DNA from: Streptomyces sp. NBC_01288 | Lineage (GTDB): Bacteria > Actinomycetota > Actinomycetes > Streptomycetales > Streptomycetaceae | Length of the DNA stretch: 64,000 bases | Assembly (NCBI RefSeq): GCF_035982055.1 | Contig: NZ_CP108427.1 | Span: 4,340,001 to 4,404,000 of the forward strand | Direction: 5' to 3' | In this document: positions 6,821 through 15,348 of the stretch, in pieces | How the letters are laid out: every line of letters begins with the position of its first letter | How positions within the stretch are numbered: the first letter of the stretch is position 1 | Notes under the pieces: generated by a model | Databases searched by the model: none | What the model saw: only the letters and a program-made list of their open reading frames with translations | Told to the model about the DNA's origin: nothing | Position numbers and translations under genes: made by a program

Positions 6821-8821
6821 ATGCCGTCCCCCGCCCCCCACGACCGTCTGCCGCTCGCCTTCGGAGGTGACTACAACCCCGAGCAGTGGCCGCAGGAGGT
6901 CTGGGAGGAGGACGTACGGCTGATGCGGGAGGCCGGGGTCACGGCGGTCTCCCTCGGCGTCTTCTCCTGGGCCCGGATGGAGCCGCGTCCCGGTGAGTAC
7001 GACTGGGAGTGGCTGGACACGGTGATGGGCCTGCTGCACGCGTCCGGGATCTCCGTGAACCTCGGCACGCCGACTGTCGTACCGCCGGCGTGGTTCTACC
7101 GCGCGCACCCCGACGCGCTCCCGGTGACGCGCGAGGGAGTCCGCCTCGCCTTCGGCTCGCGGGGCGCGATCTGCCACTCCAACCCGGCCTATCGGTCGGC
7201 CGCGGCCACGATCACGCGGGCGCTGGCCGAGCGCTACGGCAGCCACCCGGCCGTGGTCCTGTGGCACGTCCACAACGAGTACGGCGCCCCCGTCCTCGCC
7301 TGCTACTGCGATGTGTGCGCGGCGGCTTTCCGGGGCTGGCTGCGCGAGCGCCACGACACCCTCGATGCCCTCAACCACGCCTGGGGAACGGCGTTTTGGG
7401 GCCAGCAGTACGGCGACTGGGAGGAGATCACTCCGCCCCGGGCGACCCCGTCCGTATGCAATCCCACCCAGCAACTCGACTACCACCGCTTCGCCGACGC
7501 CCAGGCCCGCGCCAACTTCGTCGCCGAGCGGGACATCCTGCACCGCCTCTCCCCCGGCGTCCCCGTCACCACCAACTTCATGGTCGCGCCGAGCCAGGGC
7601 CAGACCGTGGACTACTGGGCCTGGGCGAAGGAGGTCGACCTCGTCACCAACGACCACTACCTGATGACCGACGGCCGCCGCACGCACGTGAACCTGGCGC
7701 TGGCGGCGGACTTGACCCGCTCGGTGGCGGGCGGTGGCCCGTGGCTGCTCCTGGAACACGCCACGTCCGGGGTCAACTGGCAGCCGTACAACCCCGCGAA
7801 GCGTCCCGGTGAGATGGCGCGCAACTCGCTCGGGCATGTGGCCCGGGGTTCCGAGGGCGCGATGTTCTTCCAGTGGCGGCAGTCGCAGTCGGGGGCGGAG
7901 AAGTTCCACACGGCGATGCTGGCGAACTCCGGTACGGACAACCGGGGTTGGCGTGAGGTCACCGACCTCGGGAAGCGTGTCGCCGACCTCGCGGAGCTAC
8001 GGGGTACGCGGACCCGGGGTGACGTGGCGATGGTCTGGTCGTGGGACTCCTGGTGGGCGCAGAGCCTTGAGTGGCGGCCGAGTCAGGATCTGGACGCGCG
8101 GGAACGGTTGGATTCGTTCTACGAGGCCCTGTACGACCGGCACTTGACGGTGGACTTCCTGCCGCCGACGGGGCTGTCCGACCTGGACCCGGAGCGGTAT
8201 CCGCTGCTGGTGGTACCGCAGTTGTACGCGGCGCCGGTGGGGGTGGGGGCGGATCTGGAGCGGTATGTGTCGCGGGGCGGGACTCTGCTCGTCTCCTTCT
8301 TCTCCGGGATCGTCGACGAGAACGACACGCTGCATCCGGGCGCGTATCCGGGGGCGTTGCGGGATGTACTCGGGCTGACGGTCGAGGAGTTCGACCCGTT
8401 GCTGCCCGGGGAGACGGTAAACGTGCGGGGTGCGGACGGCTCGTTGTACGCGGCGGATCTGTGGTCCGAGGTGGTCGTGCCGGGTGAGGGGTGCGAGACG
8501 GTCGCCGCCTTCGCGGACGGTCGTACGGCGGGAGGGCCCGCGTTGACCCGGTACGCGCTGGGGTCGGGGGCTTCCTGGTACTTGGCGACGCGGCTGACGG
8601 GCGCCGACCTGGCCGCCGTCGTCGACCTCGCCCTCGCGGACGCGGGGATCACGCCGGTCGATCTGCCCCGCGATGTCGAACTCGTCGTACGGGAGGGCGA
8701 GTCGGGGACGTTTCGCTTCGCGGTGAACCACACCGGGGGCGAGGTGAAGGTGGTGCTGCCGGACGGGAGTCGGGCGGCGGTCCCGCCGGGCGGGGTGGAG
8801 GTTTTCCGGGACCCGCGCTGA
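6821..8821 (+). CDS. GH42 beta-galactosidase
   Basis: This 666-aa enzyme hydrolyses terminal beta-galactosides and has the usual GH42 length. The N-terminus FGGDYNPEQWP is the family hallmark. The acid/base is Glu153 in WHVHNEYG and the nucleophile is Glu312 in LLEHATSG, the same number as in the well-studied Thermus enzyme. A Cys cluster (ACYCDVC) after the acid/base is a likely zinc site. There is no signal peptide, so it works in the cytoplasm on imported oligosaccharides. ATG 6821 follows GGGAGTG. It diverges from the importer operon and is followed by the GH53 gene, which together define a galactan pathway. Confidence 0.93.
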   Translation: MPSPAPHDRLPLAFGGDYNPEQWPQEVWEEDVRLMREAGVTAVSLGVFSWARMEPRPGEYDWEWLDTVMGLLHASGISVNLGTPTVVPPAWFYRAHPDALPVTREGVRLAFGSRGAICHSNPAYRSAAATITRALAERYGSHPAVVLWHVHNEYGAPVLACYCDVCAAAFRGWLRERHDTLDALNHAWGTAFWGQQYGDWEEITPPRATPSVCNPTQQLDYHRFADAQARANFVAERDILHRLSPGVPVTTNFMVAPSQGQTVDYWAWAKEVDLVTNDHYLMTDGRRTHVNLALAADLTRSVAGGGPWLLLEHATSGVNWQPYNPAKRPGEMARNSLGHVARGSEGAMFFQWRQSQSGAEKFHTAMLANSGTDNRGWREVTDLGKRVADLAELRGTRTRGDVAMVWSWDSWWAQSLEWRPSQDLDARERLDSFYEALYDRHLTVDFLPPTGLSDLDPERYPLLVVPQLYAAPVGVGADLERYVSRGGTLLVSFFSGIVDENDTLHPGAYPGALRDVLGLTVEEFDPLLPGETVNVRGADGSLYAADLWSEVVVPGEGCETVAAFADGRTAGGPALTRYALGSGASWYLATRLTGADLAAVVDLALADAGITPVDLPRDVELVVREGESGTFRFAVNHTGGEVKVVLPDGSRAAVPPGGVEVFRDPR

Positions 8822-8885
8822 CCAACTGGCGCGTGGTGGGGCTCAGTTACTTCTTTTGCTTCTTTCAGTGAAGGGGAACTTCGTG

Positions 8886-10028
8886 ATGCGCAGACGCAGT
8901 GTTCTTACGGCGGCGGGAGCGGCGGCACTCGCGGTACCGGTGCTGGGCGCGGTGCCCGCGGTCGCCGCTGACCGGCGGCGATTGGAGATCCGGGGGATGG
9001 ACATCTCGTCCCTCCCCAAGGACGAGGCGCACGGGGCGATTTACCGCCGGGCCGACGGCCGCCGGGACGATCCGATCCGCATCCTGGCGGACGCGGGCGT
9101 CACCCACGCCCGCCTCAAGGTCTGGGTGAACCCGGCCGACGGTTACAACAACAAGAAGCACATCCTGCCGTTGGCGAAGCGGTTGCGCCGGGCGGGGATC
9201 GGCATCTGGGTCGACTTCCACTACTCCGACACGTGGGCGGACCCGGCCCACCAGACCAAGCCGGCGGCCTGGGCCGACCTGGATGTGGCGGGCCTGACGA
9301 GGGCGGTCTACGACCACACGGCGGACGTCCTGGGCGCGTTGTGCCGCCAGGGCACCCCGGCCGACCTGGTCCAGATCGGCAACGAGATCAACGGCGGGCT
9401 GCTCTGGCCGACCGGCAAGAACTGGGGTGACGACGGCGGGGGTTGGGGCAACCTGACGACGTTCTTGAAGGCAGGTCTGAATGCCGCCCGGGACACGACC
9501 CCGCGTATCCGCACGATGCTCCACATAGCCTCCGGCGGCGACAACGGCACATCGCGTTGGTGGTACGACAACGTGGTGGCCGACGGGGTCGACTTCGACA
9601 TCATCGCCCAGTCGTACTACCCGTTCTGGCACGGCACCCCGGATGCGGCGGCGGCCAACTTGGCGGATCTGGCGGCCCGTTACGACAAGCCTGTGCTGAT
9701 CGCGGAGACGGCGTACCCGTTCACGTTGGAGAGCGAGGACGCGACGAACGACATCATGTACGACGCGTCGCAGCTGACGGAGGGGTATCCGGCGACACCG
9801 GCGGGCCAGTCGGCGTGGCTGCGGACCGTGGCGGACCTGATGGCGAACGTTCCCGGCAACAAGGGCCTGGGCTACTGCTATTGGGAGGGCGTGTGGACGT
9901 ATCGGGCCGGTGACGGCTGGGACCCGGCGGATCCGACGTCCGGCAACGCGTGGGAGAACCTGGCGTTGTTCGACTTCCAGGACAAGGCGCTGCCGGGGTT
10001 GAGGACGCTGGGCCGTTACCGCTCGTAA
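8886..10028 (+). CDS. Secreted GH53 arabinogalactan endo-beta-1,4-galactanase
   Basis: This 380-aa enzyme cleaves internal beta-1,4-galactan links outside the cell. The N-terminus MRRRSVLTAAGAAALAVPV is a signal peptide with a basic, possibly Tat, head, cleaved near PAVAA. The GH53 barrel starts IRGMDISSLPKDE. The acid/base is Glu167 in GNEINGG and the nucleophile is Glu274 in IAETAYPF. GTG at 8883 directly precedes ATG 8886, and AAGGGGAA upstream could serve either. The gene lies 64 bases after the beta-galactosidase and is probably co-transcribed. Its products would be imported by the adjacent ABC system and finished by the GH42 enzyme. Confidence 0.92.
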   Translation: MRRRSVLTAAGAAALAVPVLGAVPAVAADRRRLEIRGMDISSLPKDEAHGAIYRRADGRRDDPIRILADAGVTHARLKVWVNPADGYNNKKHILPLAKRLRRAGIGIWVDFHYSDTWADPAHQTKPAAWADLDVAGLTRAVYDHTADVLGALCRQGTPADLVQIGNEINGGLLWPTGKNWGDDGGGWGNLTTFLKAGLNAARDTTPRIRTMLHIASGGDNGTSRWWYDNVVADGVDFDIIAQSYYPFWHGTPDAAAANLADLAARYDKPVLIAETAYPFTLESEDATNDIMYDASQLTEGYPATPAGQSAWLRTVADLMANVPGNKGLGYCYWEGVWTYRAGDGWDPADPTSGNAWENLALFDFQDKALPGLRTLGRYRS

Positions 10029-10049
10029 TGCCTACCCGTGACTAGTCCA

Positions 10050-10115
10050 ACCCGTACGGTGACTGTCCGGTGCTTGTCCAGTGATGTCCAGGCTGTCGAC
10101 AGGGACCGTACGGGT
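10050..10115 (+). promoter_or_regulatory. Symmetrical repeat cluster before the XRE regulator
   Basis: ACCCGTACGGT at 10050-10060 and ACCGTACGGGT at 10105-10115 are perfect 11-bp inverted copies, each containing the palindrome CCGTACGG. Between them TGTCC occurs at 10064, 10075 and 10085, with a variant TGTCG at 10094, so the spacing is 9-11 bases, one helical turn. This is a likely binding array for the regulator encoded 40 bases downstream, or for its partner. The assignment is inference. Confidence 0.6.
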
Positions 10116-10155
10116 AGGGGGCGTTGCGGCACGGCCGTACGACGGAGGGGCGAGC

Positions 10156-11025
10156 GTGGACAAGGAACCGGAGCAGGTCAACGGCGAAGCGGACGAGCCG
10201 GGTTGGGAGGTGGACCCGGACGACGAGTGGGGGTTGGCGGTCCTTGCGACGGTCGGGCGGCAGTTGAGGCTGCGGCGCGAGGCTGCGGGGATGCGGGTCC
10301 CGGACTTCGCGGTGGTGGTGGGGTACGGAGAAGACCTCGTCTACAAGATCGAGGGTGGGAAGCGGATTCCTCGGCCTGAGTATCTGGACAAGGCGGAGGA
10401 GGTGTTGAGGGCGGATGGACTGATCTCCGCGATGAAGGAGGATGTGGCGAGGGTCCGGTACCCGAAGAAGGTACGAGCCCTGGCCAAGATGGAGGCGCAG
10501 GCGGTCGAGCTCCAGCTCTACGATCCCCTGAACATCCACGGGTTGCTTCAGACGCCGGAGTACGCACGCACCCTTCTTCTGATGAGGCGCCCCGCGTACA
10601 CCGAGGACGAGGTAGAGCGGTACATCGCCGCGCGTCTGGCACGCAAGGCGATCTTCAAGCGGGACCCCGGTCCTGAACTCAGCTTCGTCCTGGAGGAGTG
10701 GACGCTTCGACGTCCGCTCGGCGGCAAGGCGGTACTGCGCCGCCAACTCGAAGATCTGCTGGATACAGGACAGTTGAGGAACGTCGACCTCCAGGTGATG
10801 CCGATGGACCGCGAAGAGCACGCTGGAGTGGCCGGTGGCATCGAGGTACTGAAGTTCGCCGACGGCTCGGCGGTAGGGCGCTCGCCGGCTGTGGCAAACG
10901 GTCGGCCGGTCTCCGAACCCAGGCAGCTCCGTATCCTTGAACTGCGGTATGGCATCATCCGGGCTGAGGCCCTCACACCGCGTGAGTCGAGGGCCTTCAT
11001 CGAGCAACTGCTGGGGGAAACATGA
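10156..11025 (+). CDS. XRE-family regulator with DUF5753 domain (Scr1/WhiJ-like)
   Basis: This 289-aa protein has a Cro/C1-type helix-turn-helix at residues about 29-80 (VGRQLRLRREAAGMRVPDF ... KIEGGKRIP). It then has the DUF5753 sensor-like domain, recognised by HGLLQTPEYARTLL and by LEEWTLRRPLGG with VDLQVMP. Streptomyces has many such genes, each usually beside a DUF397 gene; characterised pairs affect development (WhiJ type). GTG 10156 is preceded by GGAGGGG at 10144-10150. The stop overlaps the start of the DUF397 gene by four bases, so the two are coupled. The repeat cluster just upstream suggests self-regulation. Confidence 0.9.
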   Translation: MDKEPEQVNGEADEPGWEVDPDDEWGLAVLATVGRQLRLRREAAGMRVPDFAVVVGYGEDLVYKIEGGKRIPRPEYLDKAEEVLRADGLISAMKEDVARVRYPKKVRALAKMEAQAVELQLYDPLNIHGLLQTPEYARTLLLMRRPAYTEDEVERYIAARLARKAIFKRDPGPELSFVLEEWTLRRPLGGKAVLRRQLEDLLDTGQLRNVDLQVMPMDREEHAGVAGGIEVLKFADGSAVGRSPAVANGRPVSEPRQLRILELRYGIIRAEALTPRESRAFIEQLLGET

Positions 11026-11216
11026 TCCGCGAGCCCGAACTGGCCTGGTTCAAGAGCAGCTACAGCAGTAGCAGCGAAGGCGACTCCTGCGTCGAAGTGG
11101 CCACCACCCCCGCCACCATCCACATCCGCGACTCCAAGCACAACACCCAGGGCCCCCAGTTCACCGTCACGGCAGCCGCCTGGACGGACTTCGTGACGTA
11201 CACATCCGAAGCCTGA
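11022..11216 (+). CDS. DUF397 domain small protein
   Basis: This 64-aa protein starts LAWFKSSYSSSSEGDSCVEV and ends FTVTAAAWTDFV, both diagnostic of DUF397. It overlaps the XRE/DUF5753 gene by ATGA, the standard arrangement for this pair. In studied cases the small protein binds the regulator and modulates it; that role is inferred here. No membrane segment or signal is present, so it should act in the cytoplasm. It ends four bases before the 3' end of the convergent frameshifted gene. Confidence 0.9.
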   Translation: MIREPELAWFKSSYSSSSEGDSCVEVATTPATIHIRDSKHNTQGPQFTVTAAAWTDFVTYTSEA

Positions 11217-11219
11217 CCC

Positions 11220-11788
11220 CTACCCACCCCGGAAAAGTGTGACACTTTCTGCCAAACTGTCACACTTCCCCAGCAGGGTCCCCCGGACCAGGGCCATCAC
11301 GTCACCGCTCACCTCAACGAGCGTCCCTACTCGGAGAGCCGCGTCGCACTCAGGGCTGAATAGCTCGCCGGGAGCCCGCGCGGGGTCATAGTGCGTGCGG
11401 GCGAAGGCGTCGTTCGCGCGGTGCACGGTGTCTGGTTCGGGCGGCGCCGGCCACACGCTGAGGAAGTGCTCTTCGACCGGGGTGTCGCCGCCGGGCCCGT
11501 CGCCTTCATCGCGTCACTTGTCTGAACGCGGACGCGATACCAACCCGCCCCGGCCGTCGCGAAGTTCCCCGCGTCCTTCTCCAGACCTCCGCCCCACTGG
11601 AACAGCCGCAGGCGGCCACTCGTACTACAGATGCTCACGTCCACCACGGTCTCCCACTCCTCGCCCGGCAGCGGTGGTTCAGCCGCACACTGCCGGGCGA
11701 CGAACATCCGATCCGAAGTCCACGTCGTGCAGCGCATCCACCGGATCATGCCCTGCCCCACTGACAACGCCGTACTCGACGACGCCAC
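11220..11788 (-). pseudogene. Hypothetical protein gene with a frameshift
   Basis: A GTG start at 11788 sits behind GGAGGGAGAG. The reading frame VASSSTALSVGQGMIRW ... GAGWYRVRVQTSDAMKATGP is coding-like up to about 11490 and then becomes unlikely. From there a second frame continues GDTPVEEHFLSVWPAP through to TAG at 11220. Adding one G in the CCCGG run near 11490 would join them into about 189 residues, resembling Streptomyces hypothetical proteins that contain YRVRV and EEHFLSVWP. The gene is therefore either disrupted or carries a sequencing error. Function unknown. It converges with the DUF397 gene. Confidence 0.65.
11235..11267. terminator. Stem-loop between convergent genes
   Basis: AAGTGTGACA at 11235-11244 and TGTCACACTT at 11258-11267 are perfect 10-bp arms around a 13-base loop. 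The hairpin lies 18 bases after the DUF397 stop and inside the last codons of the convergent frameshifted gene. It could terminate the XRE/DUF397 transcript, or act as an operator, because the arms are unusually A/T-rich for the region. Confidence 0.5.
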
Positions 11789-11817
11789 CGCCCAACTCTC
11801 CCTCCGTTGCGCGGTGT

Positions 11818-12837
11818 TCAAGCCCAGGGATCGACCGGGACCGTGTCGATCGCGCGGCCTTCGGTGTCGAGAAGCCTGCCCCAAGACTTGACCGGGCGTA
11901 GGACGACCTGTCGGTCTGTCACCTCGACGGACGGCCAGGTCGCGCGGATGCGCCGTAGCAGGGGTTCGAGAGCCGGCAGATCGTGGAGCTGCACGGTGAC
12001 GAACAGGTTGGCCGCCCCGATCACGGCCGCGCAGACCCGGGTCTGTGGCCACGCGCCCACCCGGCTGCCCACCTCGTGCAGCGACTCGTCGGGAACCCGC
12101 AGGGACAGCGCGACCTGCGCGGGCCAGCCGCCCTCGGATCGTACGAAGTCGGTCCGGAACGCGAGCACTCCGGCGCGCACCAGGCTCTCCAGGCGCCGTG
12201 TGACCGCTCGCTCGGACCGGTCCAGGTCGCGGGACAGATCGCGGATGGTCGTGCGTCCGTCGCTCTGGAGGGCCAGGAACAGGGCCTGGTCGAATGCGTT
12301 CGGCTCCCGCGTCGTGGCGTGGTCGGAGGAATCCGCGGACGACAGGGCTTCCACGGCCTCGGGGTCGATCGCCCCCAGGCGCCAGTGCACGCCGCTGAAC
12401 ACGTGGGTCGCGATGCGAACCGTGAGCTGCCGTATCGCGGGGACGCGACCGATGTCGTCGAGGAGCAGACGTGCCATGGCCGCGGTGTCCTTGGCCAGCA
12501 CCAGGGCGTAGATGTCGTGGCCGCCCGCGGTCAGGTGGACGCTGAAGACCTGCGGCCGGGCCGCCAGCGCCCTGGCGACGTCGGCGGCGTCGCCCGGTGC
12601 GCAGGCCACCTCGACCACGGCGCTCGCCAGCGGCATCGCCGGGCCGGGCGCGCTGGAGATCCAGGCCAGGCCCGCCCGGGTGAGTCGTCGCCAGCGCCGC
12701 CCGGCCGTGACCGCGGACATGCCCAGGGCAGGGCCGAGCTGTTCGAAGCTGGCACGCGGATTGACGTGCAGGGCGTCGATGAGGGCGACGTCGTCCTCGT
12801 CGATCCGGTGGCTGCCGCTCTCGTCCATGCGGTCCAT
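11818..12837 (-). CDS. Lrp/AsnC-family regulator with two HTH halves
   Basis: This 339-aa protein is about twice the length of classical Lrp. Each half has an AsnC-type winged helix: residues about 13-60 (DALHVNPRASFEQLGPALGM) and about 182-230 (DGRTTIRDLSRDLDRSERAV). Each is followed by an Lrp effector domain. Such tandem forms are common in actinobacteria and probably act as pseudo-dimers. It is the third gene of an apparent operon after the CoA-transferase and the esterase, starting 15 bases past the esterase stop, so it probably controls that pathway. The ligand is unknown. ATG 12837 lacks a strong ribosome binding site; the ATG three codons in is an alternative. Confidence 0.85.
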   Translation of the reverse strand: MDRMDESGSHRIDEDDVALIDALHVNPRASFEQLGPALGMSAVTAGRRWRRLTRAGLAWISSAPGPAMPLASAVVEVACAPGDAADVARALAARPQVFSVHLTAGGHDIYALVLAKDTAAMARLLLDDIGRVPAIRQLTVRIATHVFSGVHWRLGAIDPEAVEALSSADSSDHATTREPNAFDQALFLALQSDGRTTIRDLSRDLDRSERAVTRRLESLVRAGVLAFRTDFVRSEGGWPAQVALSLRVPDESLHEVGSRVGAWPQTRVCAAVIGAANLFVTVQLHDLPALEPLLRRIRATWPSVEVTDRQVVLRPVKSWGRLLDTEGRAIDTVPVDPWA

Positions 12838-12852
12838 CTTGGTCCGGTCCGG

Positions 12853-13752
12853 CTACCCCGGCACCAGCGCGAACCGCCGCGCGATCACGTCGGCGCACAC
12901 AAGGCCGCGGCACCCCGGACCCAGCAGCCACCGCAGCGGTGCGCGAACGGCGTTGTGCACCTGGTGCCCGCCGCCGTGGACGGTGAACAGCGCCACCGGG
13001 GCGTCGGTGTCCCCGCCGTAGGTCGTCACGGTGACGGCGGGCACCTCCGCGCCACCCGGTTGCCGCAGTGGTTCGCTCACCGGGGCCCCGGCGATGCCGT
13101 TGCGGGCGGCGTAGTACGCGGCCGTATCGGGCGCCGAAAGGTGCAGCCCGCGCGGGAAGAGGCCGTGCACGCTGACGATGCCGCCCTGGTAGGGGGCGAG
13201 CGGGTCGGCGGTGCCGTGGAACAGGACCAGCGGAACCGGTCTGCTCGCGTCCGGCCCGCGGTGTGCGGCGGTGAAATGGGCGGCGTCGGGCTGGGTACTG
13301 CTGATGATCGCGGCCGCGGCCAGTCGTTCCGGTACGTCGTGCAGCAGGCGCATCACCATCTGGCCCCCCAGCGAGAAGCCGACCGTGACGACCCGACCCG
13401 CGTCGACGTCGTGCCGTACGGCCATCTGCTCGACCAGCGCCGTAAAGAAGGCGACGTCGTCGACACCGTGCCGTTGCGCGGGCGTGTCGATGTCGCGTGC
13501 GCCGTTCCAGTCCCGGCGGTAACCGTCGGGATACACGACGACGGCTCCGGCGCGGTAGGCCAGTGCGTCGAAGGAGTCGCCGCTGAAGTGGCGCATGCCG
13601 TTACCGGTCTGGGCCGTGCCGTGGAAGAACACCACCAGCGGCCGTCCGGACGGCGGCACCGGCGACGGGGACCCGCCGGTCACCACGACGTAGGTGCGCC
13701 TGCGCCCGTCCACCGTCAGTTCCCCGCGTACGACGTGCGACACCGGGCTCAC
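12853..13752 (-). CDS. PHB-depolymerase-like alpha/beta-hydrolase (LpqC type)
   Basis: This 299-aa protein resembles the LpqC/poly(3-hydroxybutyrate) depolymerase and feruloyl-esterase group. It shows PLVVFFHGTAQTG for the oxyanion region, VVYPDGYRRDWNG, the nucleophile elbow GFSLGGQM with the catalytic Ser, LFHGTADPLAPYQG with the acid, and HGGGHQVHNA with the likely catalytic His. No signal peptide is visible from the chosen start. GTG 13752 overlaps the CoA-transferase stop (GTGA), which fixes it over longer upstream alternatives. It probably releases an ester or acyl unit linked to the CoA chemistry of its neighbour. The substrate is not determinable. Confidence 0.82.
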   Translation of the reverse strand: MSPVSHVVRGELTVDGRRRTYVVVTGGSPSPVPPSGRPLVVFFHGTAQTGNGMRHFSGDSFDALAYRAGAVVVYPDGYRRDWNGARDIDTPAQRHGVDDVAFFTALVEQMAVRHDVDAGRVVTVGFSLGGQMVMRLLHDVPERLAAAAIISSTQPDAAHFTAAHRGPDASRPVPLVLFHGTADPLAPYQGGIVSVHGLFPRGLHLSAPDTAAYYAARNGIAGAPVSEPLRQPGGAEVPAVTVTTYGGDTDAPVALFTVHGGGHQVHNAVRAPLRWLLGPGCRGLVCADVIARRFALVPG

Positions 13753-15185
13753 CGCCACTGGGGGCTGCTCGAACCGCGTGGCACCAGCGCGGGCTCCGGC
13801 CAGGCGGGCGGAGTCCGGCCGAACTCGACCTGCGGCGCGGGGAAGTGCAGGGCGCCCAGCGGGGTGTCCGCGTCGAACGCCTTCGGCTCCCGCAGGCTGT
13901 GTTCCTCGTCGCTGCCGGCCAGCGCCGGGTCGACCAGCCCCAGGGTCAGATACCACATGGCGTTGCGGGTCAGGTTCACCGTCACATGCCAACTCCCGCC
14001 CACAGTCGCCTGTTTGACCAGGCCGGCGGTGGCGCCGACGGCCCCCATGTAGCCGGTGACGAAGTCATTGATCATGCCGGTGACGGGCAGCTTCGGTTCC
14101 TGCTCGGACCCGGCTGCCGCCATGAGGCCGGAGGCGGCGGAACCGTTCATGTCGAAACCGCCGCGGGCGGACCACGGCCCCTGGGAGCCGTAACAGGTGA
14201 CCGACACCTGCACCAGGCCGGGGTGGCGCTCGGCGAGTTCCTCCGGGGCGAGCCCGAGCCGTTCGAGCTTGTCGCCGCGGTGGTTGTTGACCACGACGTC
14301 GGCCTCGGCCAGCAGTTCCTCGGCCAGCCGCCTGCCGTTCTCCGAGTTCAGGTCCAGCAGCGTGCTGCGCGATCCGATGTTGGCCTGGGTGTAGATGAAG
14401 GCGTGCTCGTAGTCGTTGGCCCGGGTCGCGCACAGGACGTCGGCGCCCTGCTCCGCCATCGTCCGGCCGACGGTCGGACCCGCCACCGCGTGCGTGAACG
14501 ACAGCACCTTGACCCCGTCCAGGGGGCGGTCGGAGGCGGAGAATTTCTTCACGGGGGCCGGGCCGATCCGCTCCAGCCCGACGACCGGCTGCGAAGCCAG
14601 CAGCGCACCCTGCGGATGTGCCGCCCACTCCTGCGCGGTGCGCGCCACGCACAGGGGCAGGTCAACAGCGTTGGCCGCCTCTTCCAGTTCGAACGCGTCC
14701 CACTTCGCGAACGCCGCGGCGACCTTGTCCCGGTCCGGCGGAACGTCCAGGAAGCGGCACCACTTCGCCGCCAGATGCGGATAGACACCCGACGCCATGA
14801 CGGTCCGCCCGTCCCGGGTGCGGTAACTGTCGAGCAGGAACGGGTTGTCGAAGATCAGCGAGTGCTCGGGCAGCTCACCGGCCAGCGTCGGATGCCAGAA
14901 GGCGTGCGGGGTGACATGGTGGATGGCCTGCCGCAGGTCCAGACGCAGGTCCTGTCCGACGCCCGACCGGATGCGGTGCAGCGCCGCCGCACCCACCGCC
15001 GCGGCCATCATCGGGATACCGATGGCGGCACCCAGCCGAATCCGATCGGGCACGATCGGGTCCTGGCCCGCGAACGTCACCTCACCGCCGGTGTCAGCCG
15101 TGGAAAGACCCAACGGCGCCAGAAGCTCCTCCAGACACACCACCGGATCGAACCCGTCCCGCTCCTCCGCCGCAGAGAAACCCAT
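13749..15185 (-). CDS. CaiB/BaiF (class III) CoA-transferase
   Basis: This 478-aa protein carries the family signature LDGVKVLSFTHAVAGPTVGR, with the long N-terminal region seen in two-part members. It also has LLDLNSENGRRLAEELLAEA and DVVVNNHRGDKLERLG, then GLVQVSVTCYGSQGPW. Class III enzymes move CoA between carboxylic acids, usually through an Asp anhydride. A single obvious Asp cannot be assigned by eye. The start at ATG 15185 has GGAGGTG upstream. It heads a three-gene operon with an esterase and an Lrp-type regulator and is divergent from the nucleotidyltransferase. Together they suggest use of an ester or carnitine-like acid. Confidence 0.87.
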   Translation of the reverse strand: MGFSAAEERDGFDPVVCLEELLAPLGLSTADTGGEVTFAGQDPIVPDRIRLGAAIGIPMMAAAVGAAALHRIRSGVGQDLRLDLRQAIHHVTPHAFWHPTLAGELPEHSLIFDNPFLLDSYRTRDGRTVMASGVYPHLAAKWCRFLDVPPDRDKVAAAFAKWDAFELEEAANAVDLPLCVARTAQEWAAHPQGALLASQPVVGLERIGPAPVKKFSASDRPLDGVKVLSFTHAVAGPTVGRTMAEQGADVLCATRANDYEHAFIYTQANIGSRSTLLDLNSENGRRLAEELLAEADVVVNNHRGDKLERLGLAPEELAERHPGLVQVSVTCYGSQGPWSARGGFDMNGSAASGLMAAAGSEQEPKLPVTGMINDFVTGYMGAVGATAGLVKQATVGGSWHVTVNLTRNAMWYLTLGLVDPALAGSDEEHSLREPKAFDADTPLGALHFPAPQVEFGRTPPAWPEPALVPRGSSSPQWR

Positions 15186-15348
15186 CTCACGCCCACCTCC
15201 GCTCGCCGTCCCCCGCGGCTCAAGGATGGGCACTGGCACGCAAGCACCAGGAAATCCGACGGGAAGCAGCCGAAACCGCATCCTCCGCGACGGAAAACAG
15301 CCACGCACCCACACACCCGCATGGCCCCTCGGAATGCATCATCGAGGC

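Noticed and set aside
6725..7909. Minus-strand open frame across the GH42 gene
   Set aside because: Compositional antisense frame with Arg/Gly/Val-rich translation and no family features.
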